Assembly (NCBI GenBank): GCA_942491735.1
Contig: CALOCN010000014.1
Span: 3,038,001-3,102,000, forward strand
DNA length: 64,000 nt
Reading direction: 5' to 3'
Source: CALOCN01 sp942491735
GTDB taxonomy: Bacteria; Eisenbacteria; RBG-16-71-46; JABDJR01
In this document: piece after piece, positions 43,518-52,227 of the stretch
Layout of the letters: every line of letters begins with the position of its first letter
How positions within the stretch are numbered: position 1 is the stretch's first letter
Notes under the pieces: model-generated
The model's database searches: none
What the model saw: only the letters and a program-made list of their open reading frames with translations
What the model was told of the DNA's origin: nothing
Program-made: the position numbers and the translations under genes

Positions 43518-44602
43518 CCGGACCCGCCGCGTCCGTCGATCACCCCTCCCCCCAGGACCACATCGCCGCGATAGAACACCGCGGATTGTCCGGGCGCGAC
43601 CGCGCGCTGGGGCTCGGTGAATCGCACCCGCACCCGGCCCGACGCCACCGGTTCCACCCGGGCCGGGGCCGGTCGGGCGCGGTAGCGCACCTTGACCTCC
43701 GCCTCGATGGGCGACTCCGGGGGATCGCAGGAAACCCAGTTCACCGAGCGCACCTCGACCCCGCCAACCCGAAGGTCCTCGTCCCGCCCCACCACGACGC
43801 GATTTTCCGCGGCGTCCACGCGCACCACGTAGTAGGGATCGGGCGCGGCGAGACCGAGCCCCCGGCGCTGCCCCACCGTGTAGTGGATGGCTCCCTTGTG
43901 CGTGCCCAGCGTGCGTCCTTCGGTGTCCACCAGCTCGCCGGGCTGGGTCTGGGGGGCGTCCCCGGCCCGGGCCGCGACGAAATCCGCGTAGCGCCCGCCC
44001 TGGACAAAGCAGATGTCCTGGCTCTCGATCTTCTCCGCCACCGACATCCCCGCCCCACGCGCGGCCTCCCGCGACTCCCCCTTGGTGAGTTCCCCCAACG
44101 GGAAACGGGTATGGGCCAGATCGTCCCGGGAGAGGCCCCACAGGACATAGGACTGGTCCTTGCTCCGGTCGACGGCCTGGCGCAACACCGGTCCGTCCGG
44201 GTGTTGTTCCACCCGGGCGTAGTGCCCGGTCGCCACTGCGTCGAACCCCAGACGCTTGGCCCGGGCGAGCAGGCTTCCGAACTTGAGATGGGTATTGCAC
44301 CGCACGCAGGGGTTGGGCGTCTCCCCTTCCAGGTAGGACTGGACGAAGGGCTGCACCACTTCCCGATCGAAATCGGCCGCCTCATCCAGAACGTAGTGGC
44401 GAATCCCCAGGGCGCCGGCCGAGGCCTTGGCGTCCTCGATGTCGCGCAGCGAACAGCAGGACCGGGGCGAGGCGGTCGCGCCGCCATAGCACCAGAGCTT
44501 GAGGGTGGCGCCCACCACCTCGTGCCCGGCCTCGACGAGCAGCGCGGCGGCGGCGGCCGAGTCCACCCCGCCGGACATCGCGACCAGGATGCGCTCGCTC
44601 AT
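43514..44602 (-). CDS. mnmA: tRNA-specific 2-thiouridylase MnmA
   Basis: Inserts sulfur at position 2 of the wobble uridine in tRNA for Lys, Glu and Gln. The ATP-binding PP-loop is SGGVDS (residues 10-15); the catalytic cysteines are in NPCVRCN and DICFV; GHYAR and SKDQSYVLW are further family marks. At 362 residues it has the usual length. It is coupled (ATGA) to the upstream cysteine desulfurase gene, which probably supplies its sulfur. Confidence 0.95.
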   Translation of the reverse strand: MSERILVAMSGGVDSAAAAALLVEAGHEVVGATLKLWCYGGATASPRSCCSLRDIEDAKASAGALGIRHYVLDEAADFDREVVQPFVQSYLEGETPNPCVRCNTHLKFGSLLARAKRLGFDAVATGHYARVEQHPDGPVLRQAVDRSKDQSYVLWGLSRDDLAHTRFPLGELTKGESREAARGAGMSVAEKIESQDICFVQGGRYADFVAARAGDAPQTQPGELVDTEGRTLGTHKGAIHYTVGQRRGLGLAAPDPYYVVRVDAAENRVVVGRDEDLRVGGVEVRSVNWVSCDPPESPIEAEVKVRYRARPAPARVEPVASGRVRVRFTEPQRAVAPGQSAVFYRGDVVLGGGVIDGRGGSG

Positions 44603-45750
44603 GGCGTCCTCCCCGGCGCGGGAACCCGACGCACCGCAAGCACCCGTTCCAGGGCGGTCAGGAACAGGTCCAGATCACGTTCGGTGGTGGTCCACCCGGT
44701 ACTGACCCGCACCGCGGTCGCCGCCCGCCCGGGATCCATGCCCATGGCCAGCAGCACATGGCTGGGTTCCTCCGAGCCGGACGCACAGGCGCTTCCCGAG
44801 GAGACCGCGATCCCCTCCAGGTCGAGAGCCCACACCAGGTCCGCCCCCACCGAGGGATCAAAGGTCAGATGGGTCGTGTTGGAGAGCCGCGGCGCCTCCC
44901 CTCCGGTGACCCGGCACTCGGGGACCCGCTCTCGGAGTTGCGTTTCCAGGGTCTCCCGCAGGGCGCGCAGACGGACCTGCTCTTCCTCCCCCCCGGCCAG
45001 TGAGGCCTCGATCGCCGCGGTGAATCCGGCAATCCCGGGGACGTTGTGGGTGCCGCCGCGCAGCCCGTCTTCCTGGGAGCCGGGCAGGAGGGGGGCCAAA
45101 CGCACGTCCTCGCGCCGCCACAGGGCGCCGACTCCCGCGGGTCCCCCAAGCTTGTGCGCGGCCACCGACACCAGGTCCGCTCCCCAGTCCCGGGCGGTCA
45201 CCGGCAACTTGCCCGCGCTCTGCACCGCATCCACATGGAACAGCGCTCCGGCCTCGCGGGCGATCCCGGCAATCGCCCCCACCGGCTGCACCACCCCGGT
45301 CTCGTTGTTGGCCTGAAGCACCGAGACGAGACCGGTATCCGGCTGCAACGCCTGGGCCACCGCGGCGGGGTGGATCACGCCGGCCGCGTCCGGCCGCACC
45401 GGGGTCACCCGCCAGCCGGCCTCCTGCAGCAAACGGATCGCGTCCAGACCGACCCGGTGTTCGATGGCGGAGATGACCGCGTGACCGGGGGGGTCCATGG
45501 CGGCGGTCGCGCCAAGCAGGGCGGTCAGCACCGCCTCGGTGCCGGACCCGGTGAAGAGCACGCGACCCTCGTCGGTGTGGAGCAACCGGCGCACCGCGGC
45601 GCGCCCGCGGTCCACCACGGCGCGCGCACGCTGTCCGAAGTCATGGATGCTGGAGGCGTTTCCCGGGGGGGCGGTCAGGACCTCGTGGACCGCCTGGACG
45701 GCAACCGGGCGTAGCGGGGTGGTGGCGTTGTGATCCAGGTAGATGTTCAC
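44599..45750 (-). CDS. iscS: Cysteine desulfurase, IscS/NifS class
   Basis: PLP enzyme that takes sulfur from cysteine as an enzyme persulfide. YLDHNATTPLRP at the start, the PLP-lysine in DLVSVAAHKLGGPAGVGAL, and the active-site cysteine in VSSGSACASGSEEPSHVL are as in class I desulfurases. The 383-residue length is typical. It sits between a cyclophilin gene and mnmA. As the suf operon here has no sufS, this enzyme may serve both thiolation and Fe-S assembly (inference). Confidence 0.93.
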   Translation of the reverse strand: MNIYLDHNATTPLRPVAVQAVHEVLTAPPGNASSIHDFGQRARAVVDRGRAAVRRLLHTDEGRVLFTGSGTEAVLTALLGATAAMDPPGHAVISAIEHRVGLDAIRLLQEAGWRVTPVRPDAAGVIHPAAVAQALQPDTGLVSVLQANNETGVVQPVGAIAGIAREAGALFHVDAVQSAGKLPVTARDWGADLVSVAAHKLGGPAGVGALWRREDVRLAPLLPGSQEDGLRGGTHNVPGIAGFTAAIEASLAGGEEEQVRLRALRETLETQLRERVPECRVTGGEAPRLSNTTHLTFDPSVGADLVWALDLEGIAVSSGSACASGSEEPSHVLLAMGMDPGRAATAVRVSTGWTTTERDLDLFLTALERVLAVRRVPAPGRTP

Positions 45751-45770
45751 GGCCGACGGGTGCTCACGGT

Positions 45771-46478
45771 CTAGTTCTGGACGACCTTGACATCCGTCAT
45801 GAACACCCGCTGCAGGGCCCGGTTGTAGTTCGACGGACCGGCGTTCTTGATCCGGGCCACCTTGTCCACCACGTCCATTCCGGTCACGACCTGGCCGAAC
45901 ACGGTATAGGCGCCCCGATCGAGGGCGGGCAGGTCGGCGAGACAGATGAAGAACTGGCTACCGTTGGACTCCCGGCTGGGATTGACCGAGTCCGGCTTGC
46001 GCGCCGCGGCCACCGCGCCCCGCAGGTGGCTGCGTCCCACTTCGGCCGGGAGGGTGTAACCCGGCCCGCCCGTTCCCAGCACGTTGCTCAACCAGTCCGA
46101 CTTGGAGATGGGATCGCCCCCCTGCACGATGAAGCCGGGGACGATCCGGTGGAACGTGGTGTCGTCGAAGAACCGCTTTCCGGTCAGCTCGAGGAAGTTG
46201 GCCACATGCCTGGGCGCGTCCTCCTCGTACAGCTCGATGACGAACGAACCCAGCGCGGTGATCCGGCCGTCCTCCCCCTCCACGCTCACCGAGATCTGGA
46301 CCCGCGGATTGGGGTCTCCCGTTTCCTCGACCGGGTCGGCCCCTTCCTGCGCGGGCTCCTGGGCGGCGCTGGAATCGGGCGGCGTCTCCTGGGCCCAACC
46401 TGCCGCGGGGGTCAACAGGAGCCCCGCGGCAAGGAGGAAGAAGCGGATCGGCGAACGGGAACGGTTCATGGAAGACAT
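45771..46478 (-). CDS. Secreted cyclophilin-type peptidyl-prolyl isomerase (235 aa)
   Basis: A signal peptide (about residues 10-30, FFLLAAGLLLTPAAGWAQ) and an acidic, proline-rich linker precede a cyclophilin domain: APRHVANFLELTGKRFFDDTTFHRIVPGFIVQGGDP, SNGSQFFICLADLPALDRGAYTVFGQV and a short C-terminus. It should speed protein folding in the periplasm. A second ATG three codons in (46469) is also possible. It lies seven bases after the upstream TPR gene. Confidence 0.9.
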   Translation of the reverse strand: MSSMNRSRSPIRFFLLAAGLLLTPAAGWAQETPPDSSAAQEPAQEGADPVEETGDPNPRVQISVSVEGEDGRITALGSFVIELYEEDAPRHVANFLELTGKRFFDDTTFHRIVPGFIVQGGDPISKSDWLSNVLGTGGPGYTLPAEVGRSHLRGAVAAARKPDSVNPSRESNGSQFFICLADLPALDRGAYTVFGQVVTGMDVVDKVARIKNAGPSNYNRALQRVFMTDVKVVQN

Positions 46479-46485
46479 GTCCGGG

Positions 46486-47730
46486 CTATCTCCCGGCTTC
46501 CTGGGCTGCCTTCTTCTTCTGAAGCTGAGCCTGCTCGATCAGCTTGTTGAGCCGGGTGATCTGCTTGGTGGCGTAGTCGCCGAAGTCCTTGTCCCCCTGG
46601 ATGGTGGTGAACTTGAGCTTGGCCTCGCCGTAGGCGGTGATGGCGTTGTCGTAGAGGCCGCCACGGTAGGCATCAATGCCCCGCAACTCGAGTCCCTTGG
46701 CCCATGCCGCGGTGAGACAACCCTTGTTGGGGGCGTTCTCGGAAATGGCCCGCATGGCGGTCTCGACCGACTTCTGCCCGTTCTTCGCCTTCACGTAGAG
46801 GAAGCAGAGGTTGCAGTACATCGTCGCCTTGCTGGGGTCGCTTTCGATGATCATGGTGTACTGCTCGGCGGCCTTCTCGGTCTCGCCGGTTTCCTCGTAC
46901 GCCTTGCCGAGCACGGCACGATCGTTGACCCGGGTCGGATCGATCTCGAGGAGCTTCTCGTAGAGCGGGATGGCCTTGGCCCAGTTCTCGTCCTTCTTGT
47001 AGATGAAACCGAGCTTGCTCATCACGTCCACGTTCTCGGGATCGTGCTCGAGGAGGTCCTCATAGATCGCGGCCGCCTTGGCGAAGTCGCCGTTGGCAAA
47101 GTGGATGCCGCCCGCGGCATCGTAGGCGGCCAGGTCATCGGGGCAGAACTCGATCACCTTCTCGAACGCGACCACCGCCTCGGTCACCCGCTCCTGGTAG
47201 TCCGGATCCTCCGCGCCCGCGTCGGAAGCGGCCCGGGCCCGGTCCGCCTCGGCCTTCTGCGCCGCACCGATAGCCGTCCACACGCTGCAGTCCTCGGGGT
47301 TCTCCTCGAGAATCACGTGGTAGGTGTCGATGGCGTCGTCCATCTCGCCCATGGATGCCTGCACGAAGGCGATGTTCTTCTGGATGCCGACCTTGTCGCC
47401 CGGACCCAGATCGAGCAGGGACTCGTAGGTGTCGAGGGCATCCTGCCAGTAGTCCGCTTCCGACTTGGCCATTTCGGTGTACACGAAGGCAAGGCTCCGG
47501 TAGGCGTCGACGTAGTCGGGATCGGCATCGATGGCCAGCTGGAACTGCTCCGCGGCGTCCAGCAGCTTGCGGTTGTTGCGAAGCTCCGTGCCACGCAGGT
47601 GGTAGCGCTGGGCTTCGCTGAGCGACTCCTCGCCCTGGGCCATGGCCGGCGCGACCGGGAGCAGGAGGGTGGCCGCGAAGGCAACCAGCAGGGTCGTCAT
47701 GAAAACGTCAGCCCGGATGCGATCTCTCAT
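46486..47730 (-). CDS. Exported TPR-repeat protein (414 aa)
   Basis: A signal peptide (TTLLVAFAATLLLPVAPAMA) is followed by about eight TPR units, for example LLDAAEQFQLAIDADPDYVDAYRSLAFVY, DLAAYDAAGGIHFANGDFAKAAAIYEDLL, and NWAKAIPLYEKLLEIDPTRVNDRAVLGKAY. It ends in a Lys/Gln-rich helix. Probably a periplasmic scaffold. It starts at 47730, with AAAGGAG upstream. It follows another TPR gene and precedes the cyclophilin gene. Confidence 0.85.
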   Translation of the reverse strand: MRDRIRADVFMTTLLVAFAATLLLPVAPAMAQGEESLSEAQRYHLRGTELRNNRKLLDAAEQFQLAIDADPDYVDAYRSLAFVYTEMAKSEADYWQDALDTYESLLDLGPGDKVGIQKNIAFVQASMGEMDDAIDTYHVILEENPEDCSVWTAIGAAQKAEADRARAASDAGAEDPDYQERVTEAVVAFEKVIEFCPDDLAAYDAAGGIHFANGDFAKAAAIYEDLLEHDPENVDVMSKLGFIYKKDENWAKAIPLYEKLLEIDPTRVNDRAVLGKAYEETGETEKAAEQYTMIIESDPSKATMYCNLCFLYVKAKNGQKSVETAMRAISENAPNKGCLTAAWAKGLELRGIDAYRGGLYDNAITAYGEAKLKFTTIQGDKDFGDYATKQITRLNKLIEQAQLQKKKAAQEAGR

Positions 47731-47785
47731 TGGATGGGCTCCTTTCGTGTGCGGACAAAGACGGGGGCGTTCGGGGAACGACCCT

Positions 47786-48454
47786 TCACTCGTGACTTCC
47801 ATCCGTTGAGGAGGGGACAGGAGCGTCAACGAAGCGCTCAAGGATTCGGATGTTCTCGGCCGCGTTCTCGGAAGCGGCGGAATTCGGGGCCAGGTCGATC
47901 ACCTGGCGCCAGTACCGTACCGCTTCGCGGAAGATCCCGGCATCGGCGAAGGCAACCCCGATGTTGTACAGCGCAGGGTAGCACCGCGGGTCGATCTCCA
48001 GGGCCCGTTCATACTCGTACATGGCGTCCGGATACCGGGACAGGGAGTAGTAGGCGTTGCCCAGGTTGCTCCGGGCCTTGCAGTCCTCCGGATCCAGCCC
48101 CAGGGCCTTCTCGAAGGTATCCACCGCCAACTCGTTCTCCCCCTGGTCCAGTTGGACGTTGCCCAGGTTCACCAGGGCCTCGACGTACTTGGGGTTCAAC
48201 TCGATCGCCTTCTCGTATGACGCGGCGGCCTGGACCAGCTTGCCCGCATCGTAATACAGGTTCCCAAGCTCGTAGTGGGTCCGGTAGTTCCTGGGGGAGG
48301 ACTTGACTTGACCTTCCAACCGGGCGATCTCCGCGTCCAGTTCGGCCCGGGATTCCGGCGTACGCTGGACACCCTCCCCCAACAACCCTTCGGACTGGGC
48401 GAACACGGGAGCAGCGCCAAACAGGAAGCTCAGAAGAAGCCATCGCATGATCAT
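47786..48454 (-). CDS. Exported TPR-repeat protein (222 aa)
   Basis: A signal peptide (residues 1-20) and four or five TPR units (NYRTHYELGNLYYDAGKLVQAAASYEKAIEL, YVEALVNLGNVQLDQGENELAVDTFEKAL, DCKARSNLGNAYYSLSRYPDAMYEYERAL). Starts the operon that runs through the second TPR gene, cyclophilin, desulfurase, mnmA and the GNAT fusion. The 217 bases before it, up to glgP, hold no recognisable signal. Confidence 0.82.
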   Translation of the reverse strand: MIMRWLLLSFLFGAAPVFAQSEGLLGEGVQRTPESRAELDAEIARLEGQVKSSPRNYRTHYELGNLYYDAGKLVQAAASYEKAIELNPKYVEALVNLGNVQLDQGENELAVDTFEKALGLDPEDCKARSNLGNAYYSLSRYPDAMYEYERALEIDPRCYPALYNIGVAFADAGIFREAVRYWRQVIDLAPNSAASENAAENIRILERFVDAPVPSSTDGSHE

Positions 48455-48671
48455 AGTGGGGTTCCGCCTCGTAGGCCGTGGAATCTCATGAGAGACGGCC
48501 TGTTAACGCCTGGGACGTCGAAGGGTCCAGGCAAAAAGCGGAGAGAAGTGTAGTCGTGTACATTCCCCGATGTCAACCAATCAGGCCCCTGGATGGATCG
48601 CGGAATTGACGGTCTCCCTATGGGTTAGCCGTCTGGTCCCTATACAGGCAGGACCCGGGCCGAATTCCCGG

Positions 48672-51233
48672 TCAATACCAGCGGATCAGGGCCAGCTCGT
48701 GCGGGACGAGGGCGTCCGGGTGGGCCGGACGCACCCGCACCGCGAACCCGTACAGCCCGCTCTCCCCGCAACGGAGTTCCCCGCCGAAGGTGTGGCGCCC
48801 GTTCCCATCGTCCCCGGCGTGGGCCAGGGGGGTCACCGCTCCATGCTCGACCTCCCGCTCGGCGTTGGTCTGGCCGTGGTACAGCTCCACGCTGACGTCC
48901 TCCGGCTTGAGCTCACCCAGGCTTACCGTCACCTGGACCGGCACCACCTCCCCCACCGTGTGTTCGCCGTTGCCCCCCCGCTCGACATCGTGGACCACGA
49001 CCTCGTTCCAGTGCTCCCGCACCCAGGCCGACCAGCGGACCAGGTTGCGCACCCGATCCGGATCGTCCCCGAGGAACGTGCGCACCCGATGGGCGGCCGG
49101 CACGTAGAACCGATCCACGTACTCGCTCACCATGCGGTTGGTGTTGTAGACCGGAGCGAGGTTGCGCAGGCAGGACTTCATGCGGGAGATCCATGCCTTG
49201 GGGAGTCCGTTGCGCTGCTGGTAGTACAGCGGGACGACCCGCCGCTCCAGGATGTCGTAGAGCGCATTGGCCTCGATCGTATCCTGCAGGGCCTCGTCCC
49301 CTTCCGCGTACTCCTCGCCGGAACCGATCCCCCATCCCACGTCCGTGCTGCAGGCCTCGGCCCACCAGCCGTCGATGATGGACAGGTTGAGCACCCCGTT
49401 GGCCGCCGCCTTCATCCCGCTGGTACCACTCGCCTCGTGGGGTCGGCGCGGCGTGTTGAGCCACACATCGCAGCCCTGGACCAGGCGGCGGGCCACGAAC
49501 ATGTCGTAGTTCTCCAGGAACACGAACGCGTGCCGCAGCTCCGGATCCCGGGCGGCGTGGATGATCCCCTTGATGAGTTCCTTGCCCGCATTGTCCTTGG
49601 GATGCGCCTTGCCGGCAAAGACGAACTGCACCGGGCGCTGGGGGTTGTTGACGATCCGCTTGAGACGCTCGAGGTCGTGGAACAGGAGGGTGGCCCGCTT
49701 GTAGGAAGCAAAGCGACGGGCAAAGCCGATGGTCAGCCGCTCGGCGTCCAGGACCTGTCCCATCTCGGTGATCTCCGAGACGTCTCCCCCACGACGACGG
49801 AGCTGCCGCTGCAGCCGGTCCCGACTGAACTTGACCAAGCGGTCCTTGCTGGCCAGATGGGTCCGCCACAGTTCCTCGTCGGGGATCTGGTCCACCCGCT
49901 CCCACTCCCGCTGATCGGCGGGATTGTCCGACCAACCGGGTCCCAGATAGCGGTTGAGCAGGGTGCGCATCTCGTGGGAAATCCAGGTCCGGGTGTGGAT
50001 GCCGTTGGTCACGCTGGCCACCGGAATCTCGTTGTCCGGCAGCCCCTCCCACTCCGACTCCCACATGCGCCGGGAAACCCGACCATGCAGACGGCTGACC
50101 CCGTTGCGGAACGCGGTGGTGCGCATGGCAAAGAGCGCCATGTTGAACTCGGCCGGCTCCGCGGCATCCCAGGCCGCGCCCAGGGTGAGGATCGATTCGA
50201 GCGGGACGCCCAGCTCGTGGGCGAACGGACCGATGTAGCGCTCCATGAGCTCACGGGAAAAAATGTCGAACCCGGCCGGTACCGGCGTATGGGTGGTGAA
50301 GATGGACGAGGCCGAAACCACCTGACGCGCCTCGTCGAAGGACAGACCCCGGTCCCGCATCATGTGCCGCACCCGCTCGATGACCAGGAACGCCGCGTGC
50401 CCCTCGTTGATATGGCACACGTCCGGGTCCCGCCCCAGGGCTTCCAGCGCCCGCAGGCCGCCGATGCCCAGCACGATCTCGTGCTGGATCCGGGTCTCGG
50501 CATCGCCGCCGTACAGCTGGTGGGTAATGCGGCGATCCTCCGGATGGTTCTCGGCCAGGTTGGAGTCCAACAGGTAGAGCGGAACGCGCCCGACCTGGGC
50601 CCGCCAGATCTGGAGCTGGACCTGTCGCGGGCCCACCGTGAGATCCACCAGCACCGGAGACCCGTCCGGTTTCCGTTCCAGTTCCAGGGGCATGTTGTGG
50701 AAGTCGTTCTCGGAGTACGCCTCCTGCTGCCACCCGTCTGCGTTGAGGTACTGGTTGAAGTACCCCACCTTGTAGGCCAGCCCCACCCCGACCAGGGGCA
50801 CCCCCAACTCGCTGGCCGACTTGAGATGGTCCCCGGCCAGCACGCCCAACCCGCCCGAGTAGAGCGGCAGGCACTCGGTGATCCCGAACTCCGCGCTGAA
50901 GTAGGCGAACCGGGTGGCATTGAGGTCCCGGTGGTAGCGCTGGTACCAGGCCGACCCCTTGATCAGCTCCTGCAGCTCATCGTGGGCGCGATCCATGTGG
51001 CTGAGGAACACCGGATCCTCGGCCGCCCACTCCAACCGCTCCTGGCGCAGCGACCCCAGCATCTTGATGGGGTTGTGGCGGGTGGAGGACCAGAGCTTGC
51101 GGTCCAACCGCTCGAACACGGCCGCGGTGTCCGGGTGCCAGACCCAGCGCAGGTTGAAGGCCAGATCGATCAGCTTGGAGAGCCGCTCGGGAAGAGACGG
51201 CTTGACGTGGAGCAGTTCGTAACGCGGGGTCAT
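48672..51233 (-). CDS. glgP: Alpha-glucan (glycogen) phosphorylase
   Basis: Releases glucose 1-phosphate from alpha-1,4-glucans with phosphate and PLP. The short-type family (853 residues) is marked by the N-terminal LAFNLRWVWHPDTAAVFERLD, FSAEFGITECLPLYSGGLGVLAGDHLKSASELG, VCHINEGHAAFLVIER, and the PLP-site region RPHEASGTSGMKAAANGVLN (usual form EASGTSNMK). Cytoplasmic glycogen breakdown. The ATG at 51233 has GAGGA six bases upstream. It diverges from apaH. Confidence 0.93.
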   Translation of the reverse strand: MTPRYELLHVKPSLPERLSKLIDLAFNLRWVWHPDTAAVFERLDRKLWSSTRHNPIKMLGSLRQERLEWAAEDPVFLSHMDRAHDELQELIKGSAWYQRYHRDLNATRFAYFSAEFGITECLPLYSGGLGVLAGDHLKSASELGVPLVGVGLAYKVGYFNQYLNADGWQQEAYSENDFHNMPLELERKPDGSPVLVDLTVGPRQVQLQIWRAQVGRVPLYLLDSNLAENHPEDRRITHQLYGGDAETRIQHEIVLGIGGLRALEALGRDPDVCHINEGHAAFLVIERVRHMMRDRGLSFDEARQVVSASSIFTTHTPVPAGFDIFSRELMERYIGPFAHELGVPLESILTLGAAWDAAEPAEFNMALFAMRTTAFRNGVSRLHGRVSRRMWESEWEGLPDNEIPVASVTNGIHTRTWISHEMRTLLNRYLGPGWSDNPADQREWERVDQIPDEELWRTHLASKDRLVKFSRDRLQRQLRRRGGDVSEITEMGQVLDAERLTIGFARRFASYKRATLLFHDLERLKRIVNNPQRPVQFVFAGKAHPKDNAGKELIKGIIHAARDPELRHAFVFLENYDMFVARRLVQGCDVWLNTPRRPHEASGTSGMKAAANGVLNLSIIDGWWAEACSTDVGWGIGSGEEYAEGDEALQDTIEANALYDILERRVVPLYYQQRNGLPKAWISRMKSCLRNLAPVYNTNRMVSEYVDRFYVPAAHRVRTFLGDDPDRVRNLVRWSAWVREHWNEVVVHDVERGGNGEHTVGEVVPVQVTVSLGELKPEDVSVELYHGQTNAEREVEHGAVTPLAHAGDDGNGRHTFGGELRCGESGLYGFAVRVRPAHPDALVPHELALIRWY

Positions 51234-51414
51234 GCATGTCCTCTGGGTGGGAACCGGCAACCTTCAGTGGACCGGTCTACAAACAACTAAGTATCGGCGT
51301 CAGCCCTCGAACCCTTCCAGGAAAAAAAACGTGCCCCAGGTGACTCAATGCCGCAACGTGCCGACAGGCAAGGGGATGGGAGAACCGAGGGCCCGGCTGC
51401 TAGAGTCCGTGACC

Positions 51415-52227
51415 ATGGCCACCTACGCGATCGGCGACATCCAAGGCTGTCACGCAAGCCTTCTGGGGCTCCTGGACCAACTCCCCTTCCAGCCGGGGCG
51501 GGACCGATTGGTCCTCGTCGGCGACCTCGTGAACCGGGGACCCCGTTCCCTGGAAACGTTGCGTTGGGCCCGCTCGGCCGGTCCGGCCGTGGAAATGGTG
51601 CTGGGCAACCACGACCTTCACCTGCTCGCGGTGGCCGCCGGGCGCCGCACACTCCGGGGCAAGGACACCCTGGATCACCTGCTGGGGGCGCCGGATCGCA
51701 AGGATCTCCTGGCCTGGCTCGCCTCCCGGCCCTTCCTGTTGCATCACGACCCCTACCTTTTCGTTCATGCCGGTCTGCACCCGGCCTGGACGCTGGAAAC
51801 GGCCCTCGCCCTGGGCGGACTCCTGACCGAACGACTGCAGACCGATCCCGGGAGCCTCTACGACCTCATGCGCAGCGACGACATCCCGGCCTGGGATCCC
51901 GCGCGGCCCATCGCGGACCAGCTGGTGACCGCCCTGGCCGTCTTCACCCGCATGCGCACCCTGCGTGCCGACGGTACGTTCTGCGCCGGGTTCACCGGCC
52001 CCCCCGAAGACGCCCCGGCCGGCTGCACACCCTGGTACGGGATCCCCTCCAAGCGGCCTGCCGGCAGCCGGGTGGTGTTTGGTCACTGGGCCGCGCTGGG
52101 AGCGCGGGAAGTGACCGGGGGGCGTTGTGTGGACTCGGGCTGTGTCTGGGGAAACGCCCTGACCGCGGTGCGACTCGAGGACGGAACGGTGTTCACCCAG
52201 TCGTCACTGGACTCCCCCCCCGGCTGA
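51415..52227 (+). CDS. apaH: Symmetrical bis(5'-nucleosyl)-tetraphosphatase (diadenosine tetraphosphatase)
   Basis: Metallophosphatase that hydrolyses Ap4A to two ADP. Metal motifs: MATYAIGDIQGCH (GDxxG), LVLVGDLVNRGPRS, MVLGNHDLHLL, with downstream FVHAGLHPAW and VFGHWAALG. 270 residues, as for the family. I chose the ATG at 51415 because the conserved N-terminus begins there. Its last 24 bases overlap the convergent CHAD gene. Confidence 0.93.
   Translation: MATYAIGDIQGCHASLLGLLDQLPFQPGRDRLVLVGDLVNRGPRSLETLRWARSAGPAVEMVLGNHDLHLLAVAAGRRTLRGKDTLDHLLGAPDRKDLLAWLASRPFLLHHDPYLFVHAGLHPAWTLETALALGGLLTERLQTDPGSLYDLMRSDDIPAWDPARPIADQLVTALAVFTRMRTLRADGTFCAGFTGPPEDAPAGCTPWYGIPSKRPAGSRVVFGHWAALGAREVTGGRCVDSGCVWGNALTAVRLEDGTVFTQSSLDSPPG

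Noticed and set aside
48600..48671. Imperfect GACC(C)GGG/CCCGGTC stem as terminator of glgP
   Set aside because: It contains a bulge, overlaps the stop codon and lacks a T-run.
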